Source: Clostridiaceae bacterium (GTDB taxonomy: Bacteria > Bacillota > Clostridia > Oscillospirales > Acutalibacteraceae). From it: a stretch of 64,000 nucleotides of DNA. Position numbers and translations under genes: made by a program. The stretch is taken from the NCBI GenBank assembly GCA_030530095.1, contig JAUMVO010000003.1, positions 1 to 64,000 on the forward strand, read 5' to 3'. The notes beneath the pieces were generated by a model that saw only the letters and a program-made list of their open reading frames with translations, did not search any database and was not told the origin of the DNA. Every line of letters starts with the position of its first letter. Position 1 is the stretch's first letter. Of this stretch, positions 27,512 through 38,900 are shown in pieces.

Positions 27512-28765
27512 ATGGATAATTTTGTCTTGGAAAGCCTTGATTACGTTGCTTCGTGCGACAGCGCGATAGGCGAGGCCATGAAAAAGGAGCTTGCCCGTCA
27601 GCAGCGTAATATCGAGCTTATCGCCAGCGAAAACGTTGTTTCACCCGCAGTTCTTGCAGCAATGGGCAGCATACTTACAAACAAGTATGCCGAGGGTTAT
27701 CCCGCTCACCGTTATTACGGCGGCTGCGAGGAGGTTGATGTCGTTGAGGACATCGCCAGAGACCGTGCAAAACAGCTTTTCGGCTGCAACTTTGCAAATG
27801 TTCAGCCTCATTCGGGCGCTCAGGCGAATATCGCCGCTTACTTTGCGGTGCTCGAGGTGGGCGATACCGTTATGGGTATGAATCTTGCCGAGGGCGGACA
27901 CCTGACACACGGCAGTCCCGTAAATCTTTCGGGCAAGTATTTCAACTTCGTTCCATACGGTGTAAACGAGGAAGGCTTTATCGACTATGACGAGGTAAGA
28001 CGCCTTGCCGTTGAAAACAAGCCGAAGCTTATCGTAGCTGGCGCATCTGCATATCCGAGAATTATAGATTTTGAGAAGTTTGCCGCTATCGCAAAGGAAG
28101 TCGGCGCGCTTCTTATGGTTGATATGGCGCATATCGCGGGCCTTGTTGCGGCGGGACTTCATCCCTCGCCGATAGGCGTAGCCGATATCGTTACCACCAC
28201 AACTCACAAGACCTTGAGAGGTCCGAGAGGCGGCCTTATACTTTCAAACGACGAGGAAATAGCTAAGAAAATCGACAAGGCTATTTTCCCCGGCACGCAG
28301 GGCGGTCCGCTGCTCCACGTTATTGCCGGCAAGGCGGTTTGCTTCGGCGAAGCGCTTAAGCCTGAGTTCAAGGCCTATCAGCAGAGAGTTATCGATAACT
28401 GTCAGGTACTTGCAAACGGTCTTGTTTCAAGAGGCATGAAGCTCGTTTCGGGCGGCACGGACAATCATCTTATGCTCGTTGACCTGCGCAATATCGGCGT
28501 TACGGGCAAGGAGCTTGAAAAGAGACTTGACAGCGTTTATATTACAGCGAACAAGAACGCCATTCCCAACGATCCCGAAAAGCCGTTTGTTACAAGCGGC
28601 GTAAGACTCGGCACGGCTGCAGTCACAACAAGAGGCTTTGTTACCGAGGATATGGAAAAGGTTGCCGAGTTTATCTATCTTGCCGCAACCGATTACGACG
28701 CAAAGCAGGATTATATCAGAGCGGGCGTAACCGAAATCTGCAAAAAGTATCCGATTTATAAATAA
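27512..28765 (+). CDS. glyA: Serine hydroxymethyltransferase
   Basis: PLP enzyme that interconverts serine and glycine and feeds one-carbon units to tetrahydrofolate. [15 protein letters not shown], the [11 protein letters not shown] region and the PLP-lysine site [14 protein letters not shown] are diagnostic. The ATG after TTGGAG gives 417 aa. First gene of a glyA-dapF-dapL-purB run linking one-carbon, lysine/DAP and purine synthesis. Confidence 0.95.
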   Translation: MDNFVLESLDYVASCDSAIGEAMKKELARQQRNIELIASENVVSPAVLAAMGSILTNKYAEGYPAHRYYGGCEEVDVVEDIARDRAKQLFGCNFANVQPHSGAQANIAAYFAVLEVGDTVMGMNLAEGGHLTHGSPVNLSGKYFNFVPYGVNEEGFIDYDEVRRLAVENKPKLIVAGASAYPRIIDFEKFAAIAKEVGALLMVDMAHIAGLVAAGLHPSPIGVADIVTTTTHKTLRGPRGGLILSNDEEIAKKIDKAIFPGTQGGPLLHVIAGKAVCFGEALKPEFKAYQQRVIDNCQVLANGLVSRGMKLVSGGTDNHLMLVDLRNIGVTGKELEKRLDSVYITANKNAIPNDPEKPFVTSGVRLGTAAVTTRGFVTEDMEKVAEFIYLAATDYDAKQDYIRAGVTEICKKYPIYK

Positions 28766-28786
28766 CCGTTTTTCGGAGATGATTGA

Positions 28787-29623
28787 ATGAAATTCACTAA
28801 AATGCACGGAGCCGGTAACGACTATATCTACGTCAACGGCTTTGAAGAAACGATTAAGGACAGAAACAAGTTTTCAATTAAGGTTTCCGACAGGCATTTC
28901 GGCATCGGCTCGGACGGACTTATAGTCGTTGACCCGAGCGAGGTTGCCGACTGCAAAATGGATATGTATAACGCCGACGGCTCTCAGGGCAAAATGTGCG
29001 GCAACGGCGTGCGCTGCGTGGCGAAATTCGTCTATGACAACGGTATCGTCAATAAAGAGGACATAGCCATTGAAACCTTAAGCGGTATCAAGTATATCAA
29101 GGTCACCGTAAAGGACGGCAAGGTTGTCGCCGCAAGGGTAAATATGGGCAAGCCCATACTCAAGGCGGACGAAATCCCGACAAAATTTGAGGGCAAAACG
29201 GTTGTTAGTCAAAAATTGTCTATCGGTGAAAATGACTATGACGTCACCTGCGTTTCAATGGGAAATCCGCACTGTATTTTATACGTTGATGACGTAAAAA
29301 CGCTCGACCTTGAGAAAATCGGCCCCGATTTTGAGAACCACGAAATGTTCCCCGACAGAATAAACACCGAGTTTATTCACATTATCAGCGAAACCGAATT
29401 CGATATGAGAGTCTGGGAAAGAGGCTCGGGCGAAACGCTTGCCTGCGGCACGGGAGCGTGCGCGGCGACGGTTGCTTCGGTCCTGAACGGTTACTGCAAG
29501 AGAAATACCGATATAAAGGTCAATCTTATCGGCGGTACGCTTACGGTCAACTGGACCGACGGCGGCGACGTTTATATGACAGGCCCTGCCGAAACGGTTT
29601 GTACCGGCGAAATTGACGAATAA
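28787..29623 (+). CDS. dapF: Diaminopimelate epimerase
   Basis: Cofactor-free racemase converting LL- to meso-diaminopimelate for peptidoglycan and lysine. Both catalytic cysteines lie in their motifs: MCGNGVRC in the N-terminal half and ACGTGACA in the C-terminal half; the N-terminus FTKMHGAGNDYIYVNG is typical. 278 aa. It is directly followed by dapL, which makes its LL-DAP substrate. Confidence 0.95.
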   Translation: MKFTKMHGAGNDYIYVNGFEETIKDRNKFSIKVSDRHFGIGSDGLIVVDPSEVADCKMDMYNADGSQGKMCGNGVRCVAKFVYDNGIVNKEDIAIETLSGIKYIKVTVKDGKVVAARVNMGKPILKADEIPTKFEGKTVVSQKLSIGENDYDVTCVSMGNPHCILYVDDVKTLDLEKIGPDFENHEMFPDRINTEFIHIISETEFDMRVWERGSGETLACGTGACAATVASVLNGYCKRNTDIKVNLIGGTLTVNWTDGGDVYMTGPAETVCTGEIDE

Positions 29624-29638
29624 CGGGAGGAAATAAAT

Positions 29639-30859
29639 ATGAAAATCAATGAAAACTTTCTGAAAATTGAATCGAGTTACCTTTTCTCGAATATTGCCAA
29701 GAGAGTACGCGAGTACACTGCGGCAAATCCCGAAAGGGCAAAGAATATTATAAGACTCGGCATCGGCGACGTTACTCTTCCGCTTGCGCCCGCCTGCATC
29801 GAGGCTATGCACAAGGCGGTTGACGAGATGTCAAAGGCTGAGACCTTCCGCGGCTATCCGCCCGAGTACGGCTACGATTTCCTGCTCAACGCCATTAACG
29901 ACAACGACTACAAGGCGAGGGGAATCGATTTCGATATTTCCGAGATTTTTGTTTCCGACGGCGCTAAGAGCGACACGGGCAATATCGGCGATATTTTTTC
30001 GCTCGACAACAGAGTTGCAATCTGCGACCCCGTTTATCCCGTTTACGTTGACACAAACGTTATGTCGGGCCGCTCGGGCGACAAGGTTGACGGCAAATGG
30101 TCGAACATTTACTATATGCCCTGCCTTGCCGAGAACGACTTCCTTCCAGAAATTCCCGATGAGAAAGTTGATATTATTTACCTTTGCTTCCCGAACAATC
30201 CGACGGGTATGGCAATTACGAAGGATTATCTCAAAAAGTGGGTTGACTACGCAAATGCAAATAAGGCTGTAATTCTTTACGATTCGGCTTATGAGGCTTT
30301 CGTTACCGAGGACAACGTTCCGCGTTCGATTTATGAAATCGAGGGCGCAAAGACCTGCGCTATCGAGTTCCGCAGCTTTTCAAAGACCGCCGGCTTCACG
30401 GGCGTGCGCTGCGGCTACACGGTAGTTCCGCACGATCTGCAGTTTGACGGAGTTGAGCTTAACAAGTTCTGGGCAAGACGTCAGGCGACAAAGTTCAACG
30501 GCGTTTCATATATCACCCAGAGAGCCGCCGAGGCAGTTTATTCCGATGAGGGAAAGAAGCAGATTAAGGAAATTCTCGCATATTATCAGAACAATGCGAA
30601 AATCATTTACGACGGACTTGCGTCCTGCGGCTTTAAGGTTTACGGCGCAAAGAATTCGCCGTACGTCTGGCTCAAGACTCCCGACGGTATGGGCAGCTGG
30701 GAATTCTTTGATTTACTGCTTAACGAGCTTCAGGTTGTCGGCACTCCCGGCGAGGGCTTCGGTCCCGCAGGCGAGGGTTACTTCCGCCTGACCGCTTTCG
30801 GCTCGACAGAGAATACACAGAAGGCAGTCGAGAGAATTAAGAATTATTTTTCGAAATAA
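29639..30859 (+). CDS. dapL: LL-diaminopimelate aminotransferase
   Basis: PLP aminotransferase making LL-DAP from tetrahydrodipicolinate in one step. It has the DapL-type sequences [21 protein letters not shown] and [19 protein letters not shown] and the PLP-lysine region [17 protein letters not shown]. 406 aa. Adjacent dapF supports this reading over other class I aminotransferases. The DapL route is common in Clostridia and lets the cell skip succinylated or acetylated intermediates. GGGAGG precedes the ATG. Confidence 0.94.
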   Translation: MKINENFLKIESSYLFSNIAKRVREYTAANPERAKNIIRLGIGDVTLPLAPACIEAMHKAVDEMSKAETFRGYPPEYGYDFLLNAINDNDYKARGIDFDISEIFVSDGAKSDTGNIGDIFSLDNRVAICDPVYPVYVDTNVMSGRSGDKVDGKWSNIYYMPCLAENDFLPEIPDEKVDIIYLCFPNNPTGMAITKDYLKKWVDYANANKAVILYDSAYEAFVTEDNVPRSIYEIEGAKTCAIEFRSFSKTAGFTGVRCGYTVVPHDLQFDGVELNKFWARRQATKFNGVSYITQRAAEAVYSDEGKKQIKEILAYYQNNAKIIYDGLASCGFKVYGAKNSPYVWLKTPDGMGSWEFFDLLLNELQVVGTPGEGFGPAGEGYFRLTAFGSTENTQKAVERIKNYFSK

Positions 30860-30874
30860 TAAAGGAGAAGCAAG

Positions 30875-32305
30875 ATGAAGGATATTTATGAGAGTCCGCT
30901 CAATTCAAGATATTCGAGCAAGGAAATGAAATACATTTTCTCGCCCGATTTCAAATTCCGCACCTGGAGAAAGCTCTGGATTGCGCTGGCGCAGAGCGAG
31001 AAGGAACTCGGACTTGATATTACCGACGAACAGATTGCCGAACTGAAGGCTCACGCCGACGATATCAATTACGAGGTTGCCGAGGAGCGCGAGAAGAAGG
31101 TCAGACACGATGTTATGAGCCACGTTTACGCTTACGGCGTTCAGTGTCCGACGGCAAAGGGTATAATTCATCTCGGCGCTACGTCCTGCTATGTAGGCGA
31201 CAATACGGATGTTATCATAATGACCGAGGCTCTTAAGCTCACACGCAAAAAGCTCGTTAATCTTATTAACTCGCTTTCGAAATTCGCGCTTGAATACAAG
31301 GATCTTCCCTGTCTTGCATATACTCATTATCAGCCCGCTCAGCCGACAACACTCGGAAAAAGAGCTTCGCTGTGGCTTAACGATCTTGTGCTTGATATGG
31401 AGCTGCTTGAATTCCAGATTTCGAGAATGAAGCTTCTGGGCTCAAAAGGCACGACGGGCACTCAGGCGTCGTTCGTTGAACTCTTTGACGGCGACGACGA
31501 AAAAATCAAGGCGCTTGACAAGAAGATTGCCGAAAAAATGGGCTTTGAGCGCTGCTATGCCGTTTCGGGACAAACCTATTCGAGAAAGGTTGACTACAAC
31601 GTACTTTCGGTGCTTTCGTCAATTGCTCAGTCGGCATATAAATTCTCAAACGATTTAAGACTTTTACAGCACGAAAAAGAGGTCGAGGAGCCCTTTGAAA
31701 AGAATCAGATCGGTTCGTCGGCTATGGCATATAAGCGCAACCCGATGAGAAGCGAAAGAATCGGCTCGCTTGCGCGCTACGTAATTGCGGACGCAATCAA
31801 TCCTGCAATTACCGCTTCAACCCAGTGGTTTGAAAGAACGCTTGATGACTCGGCAAACAAGAGAATCAGCGTTCCCGAGGCATTCCTCGCAACCGACGCG
31901 ATACTCGAACTTTATATCAACGTCGTAAGCGGTCTTGTCGTTTACCCGAAGATGATTGAAAAGCATCTTCTCGCCGAGCTTCCGTTTATGGCGACCGAAA
32001 ATATAATGATGGCAGCCGTCAAGAAGGGCGGCGACCGTCAGGAGCTTCACGAAAAAATCAGAGTTCATTCGATGGATGCGGGCAAGGTTGTCAAGGTCGA
32101 GGGCAAGGAAAACGACCTTATTGACAGAATTGCCGCTGACCCCGCCTTCGGTATGACGAAGGAGGAAATCCTCGCTCACATGAAGCCCGAAAACTTTGTC
32201 GGCAGAGCACCTAAGCAGGTTGAGGAATTCGTTGAAAACGAGGTCAAGCCGATAATCGAGCGCTATAAGGACGAGCTCGGCATCAGTGTAGAAATTAACG
32301 TTTAA
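30875..32305 (+). CDS. purB: Adenylosuccinate lyase
   Basis: Cleaves SAICAR and adenylosuccinate in purine synthesis, releasing fumarate. The family signature loop [35 protein letters not shown] and [16 protein letters not shown] are present. 476 aa, matching the longer PurB type found in clostridia and eukaryotes. AAAGGAG precedes the ATG, 15 bases after dapL. Confidence 0.95.
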   Translation: MKDIYESPLNSRYSSKEMKYIFSPDFKFRTWRKLWIALAQSEKELGLDITDEQIAELKAHADDINYEVAEEREKKVRHDVMSHVYAYGVQCPTAKGIIHLGATSCYVGDNTDVIIMTEALKLTRKKLVNLINSLSKFALEYKDLPCLAYTHYQPAQPTTLGKRASLWLNDLVLDMELLEFQISRMKLLGSKGTTGTQASFVELFDGDDEKIKALDKKIAEKMGFERCYAVSGQTYSRKVDYNVLSVLSSIAQSAYKFSNDLRLLQHEKEVEEPFEKNQIGSSAMAYKRNPMRSERIGSLARYVIADAINPAITASTQWFERTLDDSANKRISVPEAFLATDAILELYINVVSGLVVYPKMIEKHLLAELPFMATENIMMAAVKKGGDRQELHEKIRVHSMDAGKVVKVEGKENDLIDRIAADPAFGMTKEEILAHMKPENFVGRAPKQVEEFVENEVKPIIERYKDELGISVEINV

Positions 32306-32310
32306 GCAAA

Positions 32311-32336
32311 TAGACAGAATTTGTCTAAACGTTTTT
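32311..32336 (+). terminator. Weak terminator after purB
   Basis: TAGACA pairs with TGTCTA around a 5-base loop, followed by AACGTTTTT. The stem is short. Confidence 0.45.
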
Positions 32337-32384
32337 ACGGAAAAGAAAAGGAATAAAAATCCATAACCGAAAAGTGGTATAATT

Positions 32385-33380
32385 ATGAATTACACTAAGG
32401 AAAACTGTCCCGTCTGCGGCAAGCAGTTTACGGAAAACGACGACATAGCGGTATGCCCCGTCTGCGGAACTCCGCATCACAGAGAGTGCTATCTTGAGCG
32501 CAAGGAATGCGCCAACACGGCAAAGCACGCCGAAGGCTTTGAGTGGACACCGTCCGACGAGCCTCAGCTGCCGAATATTGAGCACAGCTTTAACGCCGGC
32601 GCGCCCGAAAACGATAAAATCGTCTGCCCCTACTGCGGCAGAGCAAACGACGTAGGCGAGCCCGTCTGCGTTTCCTGCGGCGCCAGACTTTACGGCAACG
32701 CGCCCGAAAACAACGTTCCGTTTACTCAGGTACCCAATTACGGCAATCCGAACGTTGTTCAGATTCAGCCAAACGATATCATAGGCGGTCACACCGTAGC
32801 GGACACGGCGGAATTTGTTCAGAGAAACGCGGAAAAATATATTCCGAAGTTTTATAAAATGGAGAGAACGGGTAAGAAAATTTCGTTCAACTGGGCGGCG
32901 TTTCTCTTCAGCCCGTACTGGTTCTTCTACCGCAAGATGAATCTGATCGGCGCGGCGTTTATGATTGTTTCGCTCGCTGTTTCGGTTTTCTGCACCACTC
33001 CGGGAGTGCTCGCGGCAATGGAGCAGTTCAATAACGCCTATCAGCAGTTTATTTCGGGCAACGAATCAATAACACAGCAGCAGCTTAACGACCTGCTTAT
33101 GAATTACCTGACAATGCCCGAAATGATGATTTCCTCAGCAGCAAACTTTTTGCTTCATCTGGCGGCTGGAATTTTCGGCAATTATTATTACAAGCAGAAG
33201 GTTAAAAAGGACATCAGCTGGGTTAAGGAAAGCGCAAACTCGCCCGAGCAGTACAGAATACTGCTGTTCAAGCGCGGCGGCGTTTCGTTGACTATGGTTG
33301 TGCTTTCAGTAGTCGGTATTTACTGCCTTGAGCAGATTATAAGTATGGTTCTTCTTAAGATTCAAGGGGGAGGAATATAA
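32385..33380 (+). CDS. Prokaryotic RING-finger and zinc-ribbon membrane protein (DUF2628-like)
   Basis: The N-terminus is a cross-brace RING-like finger with ligands C8, C11, C24, C27, H32, C35 and C42, then a zinc ribbon (C81, C84, C95, C98). A linker leads to a DUF2628-like membrane part starting FNWAAFLFSPYWFFYRKMNLIGA, with hydrophobic segments near 185-205, 250-270 and 300-322. Function is unknown; bacterial RING-1 domains are found in membrane proteins of clostridia. The ribosome site is weak. galU follows one base after its stop. Confidence 0.78.
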   Translation: MNYTKENCPVCGKQFTENDDIAVCPVCGTPHHRECYLERKECANTAKHAEGFEWTPSDEPQLPNIEHSFNAGAPENDKIVCPYCGRANDVGEPVCVSCGARLYGNAPENNVPFTQVPNYGNPNVVQIQPNDIIGGHTVADTAEFVQRNAEKYIPKFYKMERTGKKISFNWAAFLFSPYWFFYRKMNLIGAAFMIVSLAVSVFCTTPGVLAAMEQFNNAYQQFISGNESITQQQLNDLLMNYLTMPEMMISSAANFLLHLAAGIFGNYYYKQKVKKDISWVKESANSPEQYRILLFKRGGVSLTMVVLSVVGIYCLEQIISMVLLKIQGGGI

Positions 33381-33381
33381 A

Positions 33382-34266
33382 ATGAAGAAAATTACGAAGG
33401 CTATTATTCCCGCGGCAGGTCTCGGAACCAGAGTTTTACCCGCATCCAAGTCCGTGCCCAAGGAAATGCTCAACATTGTTGACAAGCCGGCTATTCAGTA
33501 TATCGTCGAGGAGGCCGTTGCGGCGGGCATCACCGATATTCTGATTATCACAAACAGGGGAAAGGGCGTTATGGAGGACCATTTCGACCATTCCTTTGAG
33601 CTTGAAGCCAATCTCAGAAACAATCCTTCAAAGCAGAAGATTTACGAGGACGTTCTTTATCCTGCTAACCTCGCGAATATCTATTTCATCCGTCAGAAGG
33701 AGACGAAGGGACTTGCTCACGCAATACTTCAGGCCGAGAAATTTATCGGCGATGAGCCGTTTGCGATTCTTTACGGCGACGACGTTATAGTTTCGCCCGA
33801 GGGCAATCCCGTTATCGGTCAGCTTATGAAGGCTTACGAAAAGTACGACGCGGGCTGTGTCGGTGTTCAGGAGGTTCCGAGAGAGGACGTGCCGAAATAC
33901 TGTTCACTCGATATAACTCCGCTTGAGGAGAGAATTATGCAGGTGCATAACATTATCGAGAAGCCCACACCCGAGGAGATCATGTCCTGCTACTCGATAC
34001 TCGGCAGAGTTGTTATGCCGCCTGAGATTTTTGATTTCATCAAGGAAACCCCGCCCGACAAAAAGAGCGGTGAGGTATATTTCACCGATTCAATGCTTAT
34101 GCTCGCCGCTAAGGGCAAGCTCAACGCGGTTGACTTTGACGGCATTCGCTATGATATGGGCAACAAGCTCGGCATAATGAAGGCTAACTGCGAGGTCGCA
34201 TTGAACCATCCCGAAATCGGAGCAGATTTCAAAGAGTATATCAAAGAACTCGCCAAGAATTTATAA
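33382..34266 (+). CDS. galU: UTP-glucose-1-phosphate uridylyltransferase
   Basis: Makes UDP-glucose for glycolipids and polysaccharides. The nucleotide-binding motif is IIPAAGLGTRVLPASKSVPKEMLNIVDKPAIQYIVEEA, followed by LYGDDVI and the EKPTPEEI and KKSGEVYFTDSM regions. 294 aa. GGGGGAGGAA overlaps the end of the preceding gene, so the two are probably co-transcribed. A terminator follows. Confidence 0.94.
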   Translation: MKKITKAIIPAAGLGTRVLPASKSVPKEMLNIVDKPAIQYIVEEAVAAGITDILIITNRGKGVMEDHFDHSFELEANLRNNPSKQKIYEDVLYPANLANIYFIRQKETKGLAHAILQAEKFIGDEPFAILYGDDVIVSPEGNPVIGQLMKAYEKYDAGCVGVQEVPREDVPKYCSLDITPLEERIMQVHNIIEKPTPEEIMSCYSILGRVVMPPEIFDFIKETPPDKKSGEVYFTDSMLMLAAKGKLNAVDFDGIRYDMGNKLGIMKANCEVALNHPEIGADFKEYIKELAKNL

Positions 34267-34278
34267 TTAAAGATAAGA

Positions 34279-34306
34279 AAAAAGCCTTCCGTGAGGAAGG
34301 CTTTTT
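34279..34306 (+). terminator. Terminator after galU
   Basis: AAGCCTTCC pairs with GGAAGGCTT around GTGA, flanked by A and T tracts. Confidence 0.9.
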
Positions 34307-34323
34307 CTAATGAGGAGGGTAAG

Positions 34324-34408
34324 TGTAGGGGCGATTCACGAATCGCCCGTTGTTGTAGGGCGCGATGTGGGCATCGCGCCGCGGCGGGAGTAAACCCCCG
34401 CCATACGG
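34324..34408. repeat. REP-like block of three palindromes
   Basis: Three GC-rich hairpins in a row: GGGCGATTCACGAATCGCCC (34329-34348), GGCGCGATG with CATCGCGCC (34359-34380), and GGCGGG with CCCGCC (34383-34402). Each of the first two is introduced by GTAGGG. The same units occur at 53950, 55447 and 59866. Confidence 0.8.
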
Positions 34409-34416
34409 ATTGGTCG

Positions 34417-34659
34417 CTATATCTCTTTCGGTCTTGGATGGTAGATTCTGCCCGAGGAGACTTCGTCGTAGTAATGTTCAAGAGTTTCCGCCGTGATACG
34501 CGCTTCGCGGCGCATTTCGTAAAGGCAGACGAGGTAACGGTTTGCGGTGTGGAGCTTCGCACCCGTGTAATTTTTCGTCAGTTCACGCTGCTTTTCAATA
34601 AGCTCGGTGAGCATTTCCACGTCATCGTAATACTGTTTTGAGAGTTCTTTAAGTGTCAT
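34417..34659 (-). CDS. Small hypothetical protein
   Basis: Not recognised. The 80 residues begin MTLKELSKQYYDDVEMLTELIEKQREL and appear fully helical, with a Tyr-rich, charged composition and the end YYDEVSSGRIYHPRPKEI. No membrane segment or metal motif. The ATG is preceded by AAAGGA, and a promoter lies just upstream; a longer frame with a start at 34728 would overlap that promoter. Coding quality and promoter make it a likely real gene, possibly a structural or regulatory small protein. Confidence 0.65.
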   Translation of the reverse strand: MTLKELSKQYYDDVEMLTELIEKQRELTKNYTGAKLHTANRYLVCLYEMRREARITAETLEHYYDEVSSGRIYHPRPKEI

Positions 34660-34695
34660 ATTTTCTGTGTCCTTTCGTAACATTTTACAGTCGCT

Positions 34696-34724
34696 ATTAT
34701 AGATAATGTTACGAACAAACACAA
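34696..34724 (-). promoter_or_regulatory. Promoter of the small hypothetical gene
   Basis: Minus strand TTGTGT (34719-34724), 17 bases, TATAAT (34696-34701). Confidence 0.6.
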
Positions 34725-34798
34725 ACACAAAACGCGGGCAAAGTCCACGTTATTGTACTTAAGATGTGCTAAAATGCAACAAATTTTGACAAAAAACT

Positions 34799-34823
34799 AA
34801 CCGCAACCTTTGCCGTTGCGGTT
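34799..34823 (-). terminator. Terminator after glycerate kinase
   Basis: AACCGCAA pairs with TTGCGGTT around a 9-base loop; on the minus strand it continues AGTTTTTTG. Confidence 0.85.
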
Positions 34824-34841
34824 ATATTATATTTTTGAGTA

Positions 34842-35960
34842 TTAAGAAATAACTTTTGCGATTTCTTTTCCTTTTTCCGTCAGGTAGTATGCGGCGTCTG
34901 CGATTGCTTCTTTGGCTGTAACTTCTCCGCCGACAAGCTGATAAGCTTCGCTGAAGCCGAGTTCTTTTATATCAACGCCGCCTTCAAGCTGACCGCAGAC
35001 CAGAAAGCAGGGTTTGTTATGCATTTTTGCGAGCTCGCATACCCTGAAGGGCAGTTTGCCGTAGGCGGTCTGTATGTCGGTTTTGCCCTCGCCCGTGATA
35101 ACAATATCGGCGTTTATTATTTGCCGTTCAAAATCCGAAGCCTCGGCAAGAACGGTAAAGCCCGATTTGATTTCGCAGTTGAGAAATGCGAGCAATCCGC
35201 CCGACAGTCCGCCCGCCGCACCTGCACCTTTGCAGGTTTTCAGGTTAACGCCGAGCTTTTTGTAAATAATATCTGCAAGATTATCAAGACCTTTATCAAG
35301 CTCTTCAATCTGTCTGTCGTCTGCACCCTTCTGACGGGCAAAAACATACGCCGCGCCGAGATTGCCGCAGAAAACGTTTTCAACGTCGCAGGCGAGGGTG
35401 AATTTTATATTTTTATATTTTGAAAATTCAGAATTGATTTTAAAATCTTTAATTTTAATAAGGTTTTCTCCGACAGGCTCAAGCATATTTCCGTTTTTGT
35501 CAAGAAGGTCAATGCCCAGAGCATTTAATGCGCCGACACCGCCGTCGTTGGTGGCGCTGCCGCCCAGACCGAGTATTATGTTTTCGGCTCCGTTTTCGAC
35601 GGCGTGCTTAATAAGCAAACCCGTGCCGTATGTACTTGCTTTCATGGGATTGAGCTTTTCGGCGGGGACGTTCATAATTCCGCTTGCCGCCGCAGTTTCT
35701 ATAACGGCGGTTTTTCCGTTTAACATTAAATAATCCGCCGTCATCGTTTCAAAAAAGCAGTTGACGGTTTCCGTCTGCACCTTCACGCCGCCGCAATTCT
35801 GAAAAAAGCTCTCAACCGTGCCCTCGCCGCCGTCGGCAAGCGGGAAGCATACCGCCGGGGAATCCGGCAGTTCGCTTTTAATTCCGTATTTAATTGCTTT
35901 GCAGACAGTATATGCGGAGAGCGAGCCCTTAAATGAGTCGCAGGCAATCAGAAAATTCAT
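34842..35960 (-). CDS. glxK: Glycerate kinase (GlxK/GarK family)
   Basis: Phosphorylates glycerate, usually giving 2-phosphoglycerate in this family, which links glyoxylate or serine breakdown to glycolysis. N-terminal ACDSFKGSLSAYTVCKAI, PLADGGEGTVE, LGLGGSATNDGGVGAL, and ITGEGKTDIQTAYGKLP are hallmark sequences. 372 aa. It lies 3 bases downstream of mfd and ends at a strong terminator. Confidence 0.93.
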   Translation of the reverse strand: MNFLIACDSFKGSLSAYTVCKAIKYGIKSELPDSPAVCFPLADGGEGTVESFFQNCGGVKVQTETVNCFFETMTADYLMLNGKTAVIETAAASGIMNVPAEKLNPMKASTYGTGLLIKHAVENGAENIILGLGGSATNDGGVGALNALGIDLLDKNGNMLEPVGENLIKIKDFKINSEFSKYKNIKFTLACDVENVFCGNLGAAYVFARQKGADDRQIEELDKGLDNLADIIYKKLGVNLKTCKGAGAAGGLSGGLLAFLNCEIKSGFTVLAEASDFERQIINADIVITGEGKTDIQTAYGKLPFRVCELAKMHNKPCFLVCGQLEGGVDIKELGFSEAYQLVGGEVTAKEAIADAAYYLTEKGKEIAKVIS

Positions 35961-35963
35961 AAT

Positions 35964-38900
35964 CTAATCCTCATTTATATAACCAAAAATTTCTTTCAGG
36001 CAGTCGAGCGGGGATTGGGTGCCGAGCATTTTAACCTTAATGTGTTTTCTGCCGATTTCACTTATTGACACTCTGCCGCGAAGGGCAGCGGAAAGATTGA
36101 GCACAAGCGAGGCGGGAATCTCGGTAACATAGAGCAGTACGGTCTGTCCCTGCTGACCGATTTCATAGATACCCTGCTTCGAAGCGAGGTTGCGCAGCAT
36201 GGAAATATCGATAAGCCCGCGTACCGACGGCGGTATGTCGCCGTATCTGTCCTTGAGTTCGTCCTCAACGTCAAGCGCGTCCTCTGCGGTGAAGATGTCG
36301 GCAATCCGACGGTAAATCGCAAGGCGCTGGGGAATGCTGTCAATATAGCTTTCGGGAATGTGCGCGTCAATCTGCATATCGATAAGGCATTCCTTTTTCT
36401 TTATGTTATTGGTTTCGCCCTTTTCCTCGCTGACGGCTTCACCGAGAAGCTCGAGGTACATATCGTAGCCGACGGCTTCAAGGTGTCCGTGCTGAGCGGC
36501 GCCGAGAATTGAACCGGCACCTCTGATTTCAAGGTCGCGCATCGCTATCTTGAAGCCAGAGCCGAACTCGGTATATTTGCGTATAGCTTCAAGGCGTTTC
36601 TGCGCGATTTCGCTGAGAATTTTTGAACGTTTGAACGTGAAATATGCCGACGCGCGCCGTGAGCTTCGGCCGACGCGTCCGCGTATCTGATGAAGCTGGG
36701 CAAGACCGAGTCTGTCGGCGTCCTCGATAATGAGCGTGTTGCAGTTAGGCACGTCCACGCCCGTTTCGATAATGGTAGTGCAGACAAGTATATCTATTTC
36801 GCCCTCGAGCAAGGCACGCCAACGCTCGCTCAGCTCGTCCTCAGCCATTTTTCCGTGTGCGACCTCGACCTTTGCGTCGGGAAGCATCGCCTTGATTTCA
36901 GCGGCTTTTCTCTCTATGTCTTCAACACGGTTGTAGAGATAATAGACCTGACCGCCGCGTCGCAGCTCCTTTTCCATAGCTTCGGCGAGTATGCCCATAT
37001 CGTGCTCAAGCACGTAGGTCTGAACGGGATGACGGTCCTGCGGCGCTTCCTCGATAACGGACATATCGCGTATGCCGGTCATCGCCATATTCAGCGTTCG
37101 CGGAATGGGCGTTGCCGAAAGGGTGAGCACGTCAACGAAGGGGAACTTTTCCTTAAGGCGTTCCTTCTGCGCCACGCCGAAGCGCTGCTCCTCGTCAACG
37201 ATAAGCAGGCCTAAATCCCGAAACTCAATATCCTTTGAAATAAGTCGGTGAGTGCCGACTATTATATCGACCGAGCCGCGCTTAAGGGCAGCTACGATTT
37301 TCTTCTGCTGATTTGCACTTCTGAAACGCGAGAGCATCTCGACCTCGACGGGAAAGCCCTCGAATCTCGCCTTGATAGTCTTGTAGTGCTGAAGCGCAAG
37401 TATTGTTGTCGGAACAAGTATCGCGCACTGTTTGCCGTCGGCGATACACTTGAACGCGGCGCGAAGCGCAACCTCGGTCTTGCCGAAGCCGACGTCACCG
37501 CAGAGCAATCTGTCCATGGGATAGGGCTTTTCCATATCGCCCTTGATTTCGTCCGAAGCACGCAGCTGGTCGGGCGTTTCGTCATAGGGGAAACGCCGCT
37601 CAAAGTCGGACTGCATATCAATATCGGGTGAAAAAGCGAAGCCTTTTGACTGCTGACGCTTTGAATAAAGCGCAATTAATTCATCCGCCATATCCTTGAC
37701 GGCACTGCGTACCTTACGCTTTGTCTTTTCCCAATCCTGAGTGCCGAGGCGGTTGAGCTTTACGGTTTTGCCCGAGTCGTCGTGCGGACCGATATATTTC
37801 GATACAAGGTCAAGCTGGGTTACGGGCAGGTAGAGTACGTCGGAATTTGCGTATTTAATCTTGATATAGTCCTTTACGACCTTGCCGACCTCGAGCTTCT
37901 GAATGCCGTCGAAAACACCGATACCGTGGGTGCGGTGAACGATATAGTCGCCCTTTGTGAGTTCATCGAGGGAGTTTATGCCCTTGCCCTTTTTGAAGGC
38001 TGATTTGTGAACGGTTTTGCTGGTAAGCACCGCTCTGCCGTATGAGAAAACGTAAATCTTTTCGTTTGGATACGAAAAACCGCCTGACAGTGCGCCCGCG
38101 ACAACGCTTACGCGCGTTTTCGGAAATTCCTTTGGCTCGACTGCAAAATAAAGCGCGGGGATTCCCTCGTTTTCAAGGTCATCGGCAAGAGTTTTTGCAT
38201 TTTTATCCGTTCCGCCGAAAAGGACTATCTGTGCCTTTTGCTTTACCAGTGGAGTTAAATCCTCGAGCAGCACGTCGAACCTGCCGTTCCACGCGGGAAG
38301 GGTGTTTGCGGTCAGGTTGACAAGCTCCTTTACGGGGATGTCGAAGCTTCCGCGTGCGAAATTGTCAAGGAAGATTACGCTGTGCTTTTCATACTCTCTA
38401 AGAAGCTCGGCAAACGATAGACAAAATTTATCTAAACCGTTACAGAGCGTTCCTTCCTCGAACAAAGCCTTGATTTCCTCGGCAAGCAGCTTTGAAGAAG
38501 TCTGCGCTTTTTCCTTGACCGCTGAGCTTTCGCCGACGAAGAAAAGGCAGTCCTTGCCGATATAATCAAAGAGCGTTGCCTCACGGTAGGCGAGGGGAAG
38601 ATACTTGTCCTGATTGTTGAGCTTTACGCCGTCGGAAAGTCGGTCAATATCGGCCCTCAGGCTTTCCTTTGCCTTGACAGAGCCCTTCCCTTTGACGGTT
38701 TTCATAAAGGCTTCAATTCTGTTTTTTAGGTCCTCGTCGCTTGAAAAGACGATTTCGGTCGACGGCATTATCGACAGCGAGTCAACCGAGTCGGTGCGGC
38801 GCTGAGAAACGATATCAAAGTGTGACATGCTCTCTATCGTGTCGCCCCAGAATTCAATTCTGACGGGTTGCCCCGAGTCGGGCGAGAAAAGGTCAAGTAT

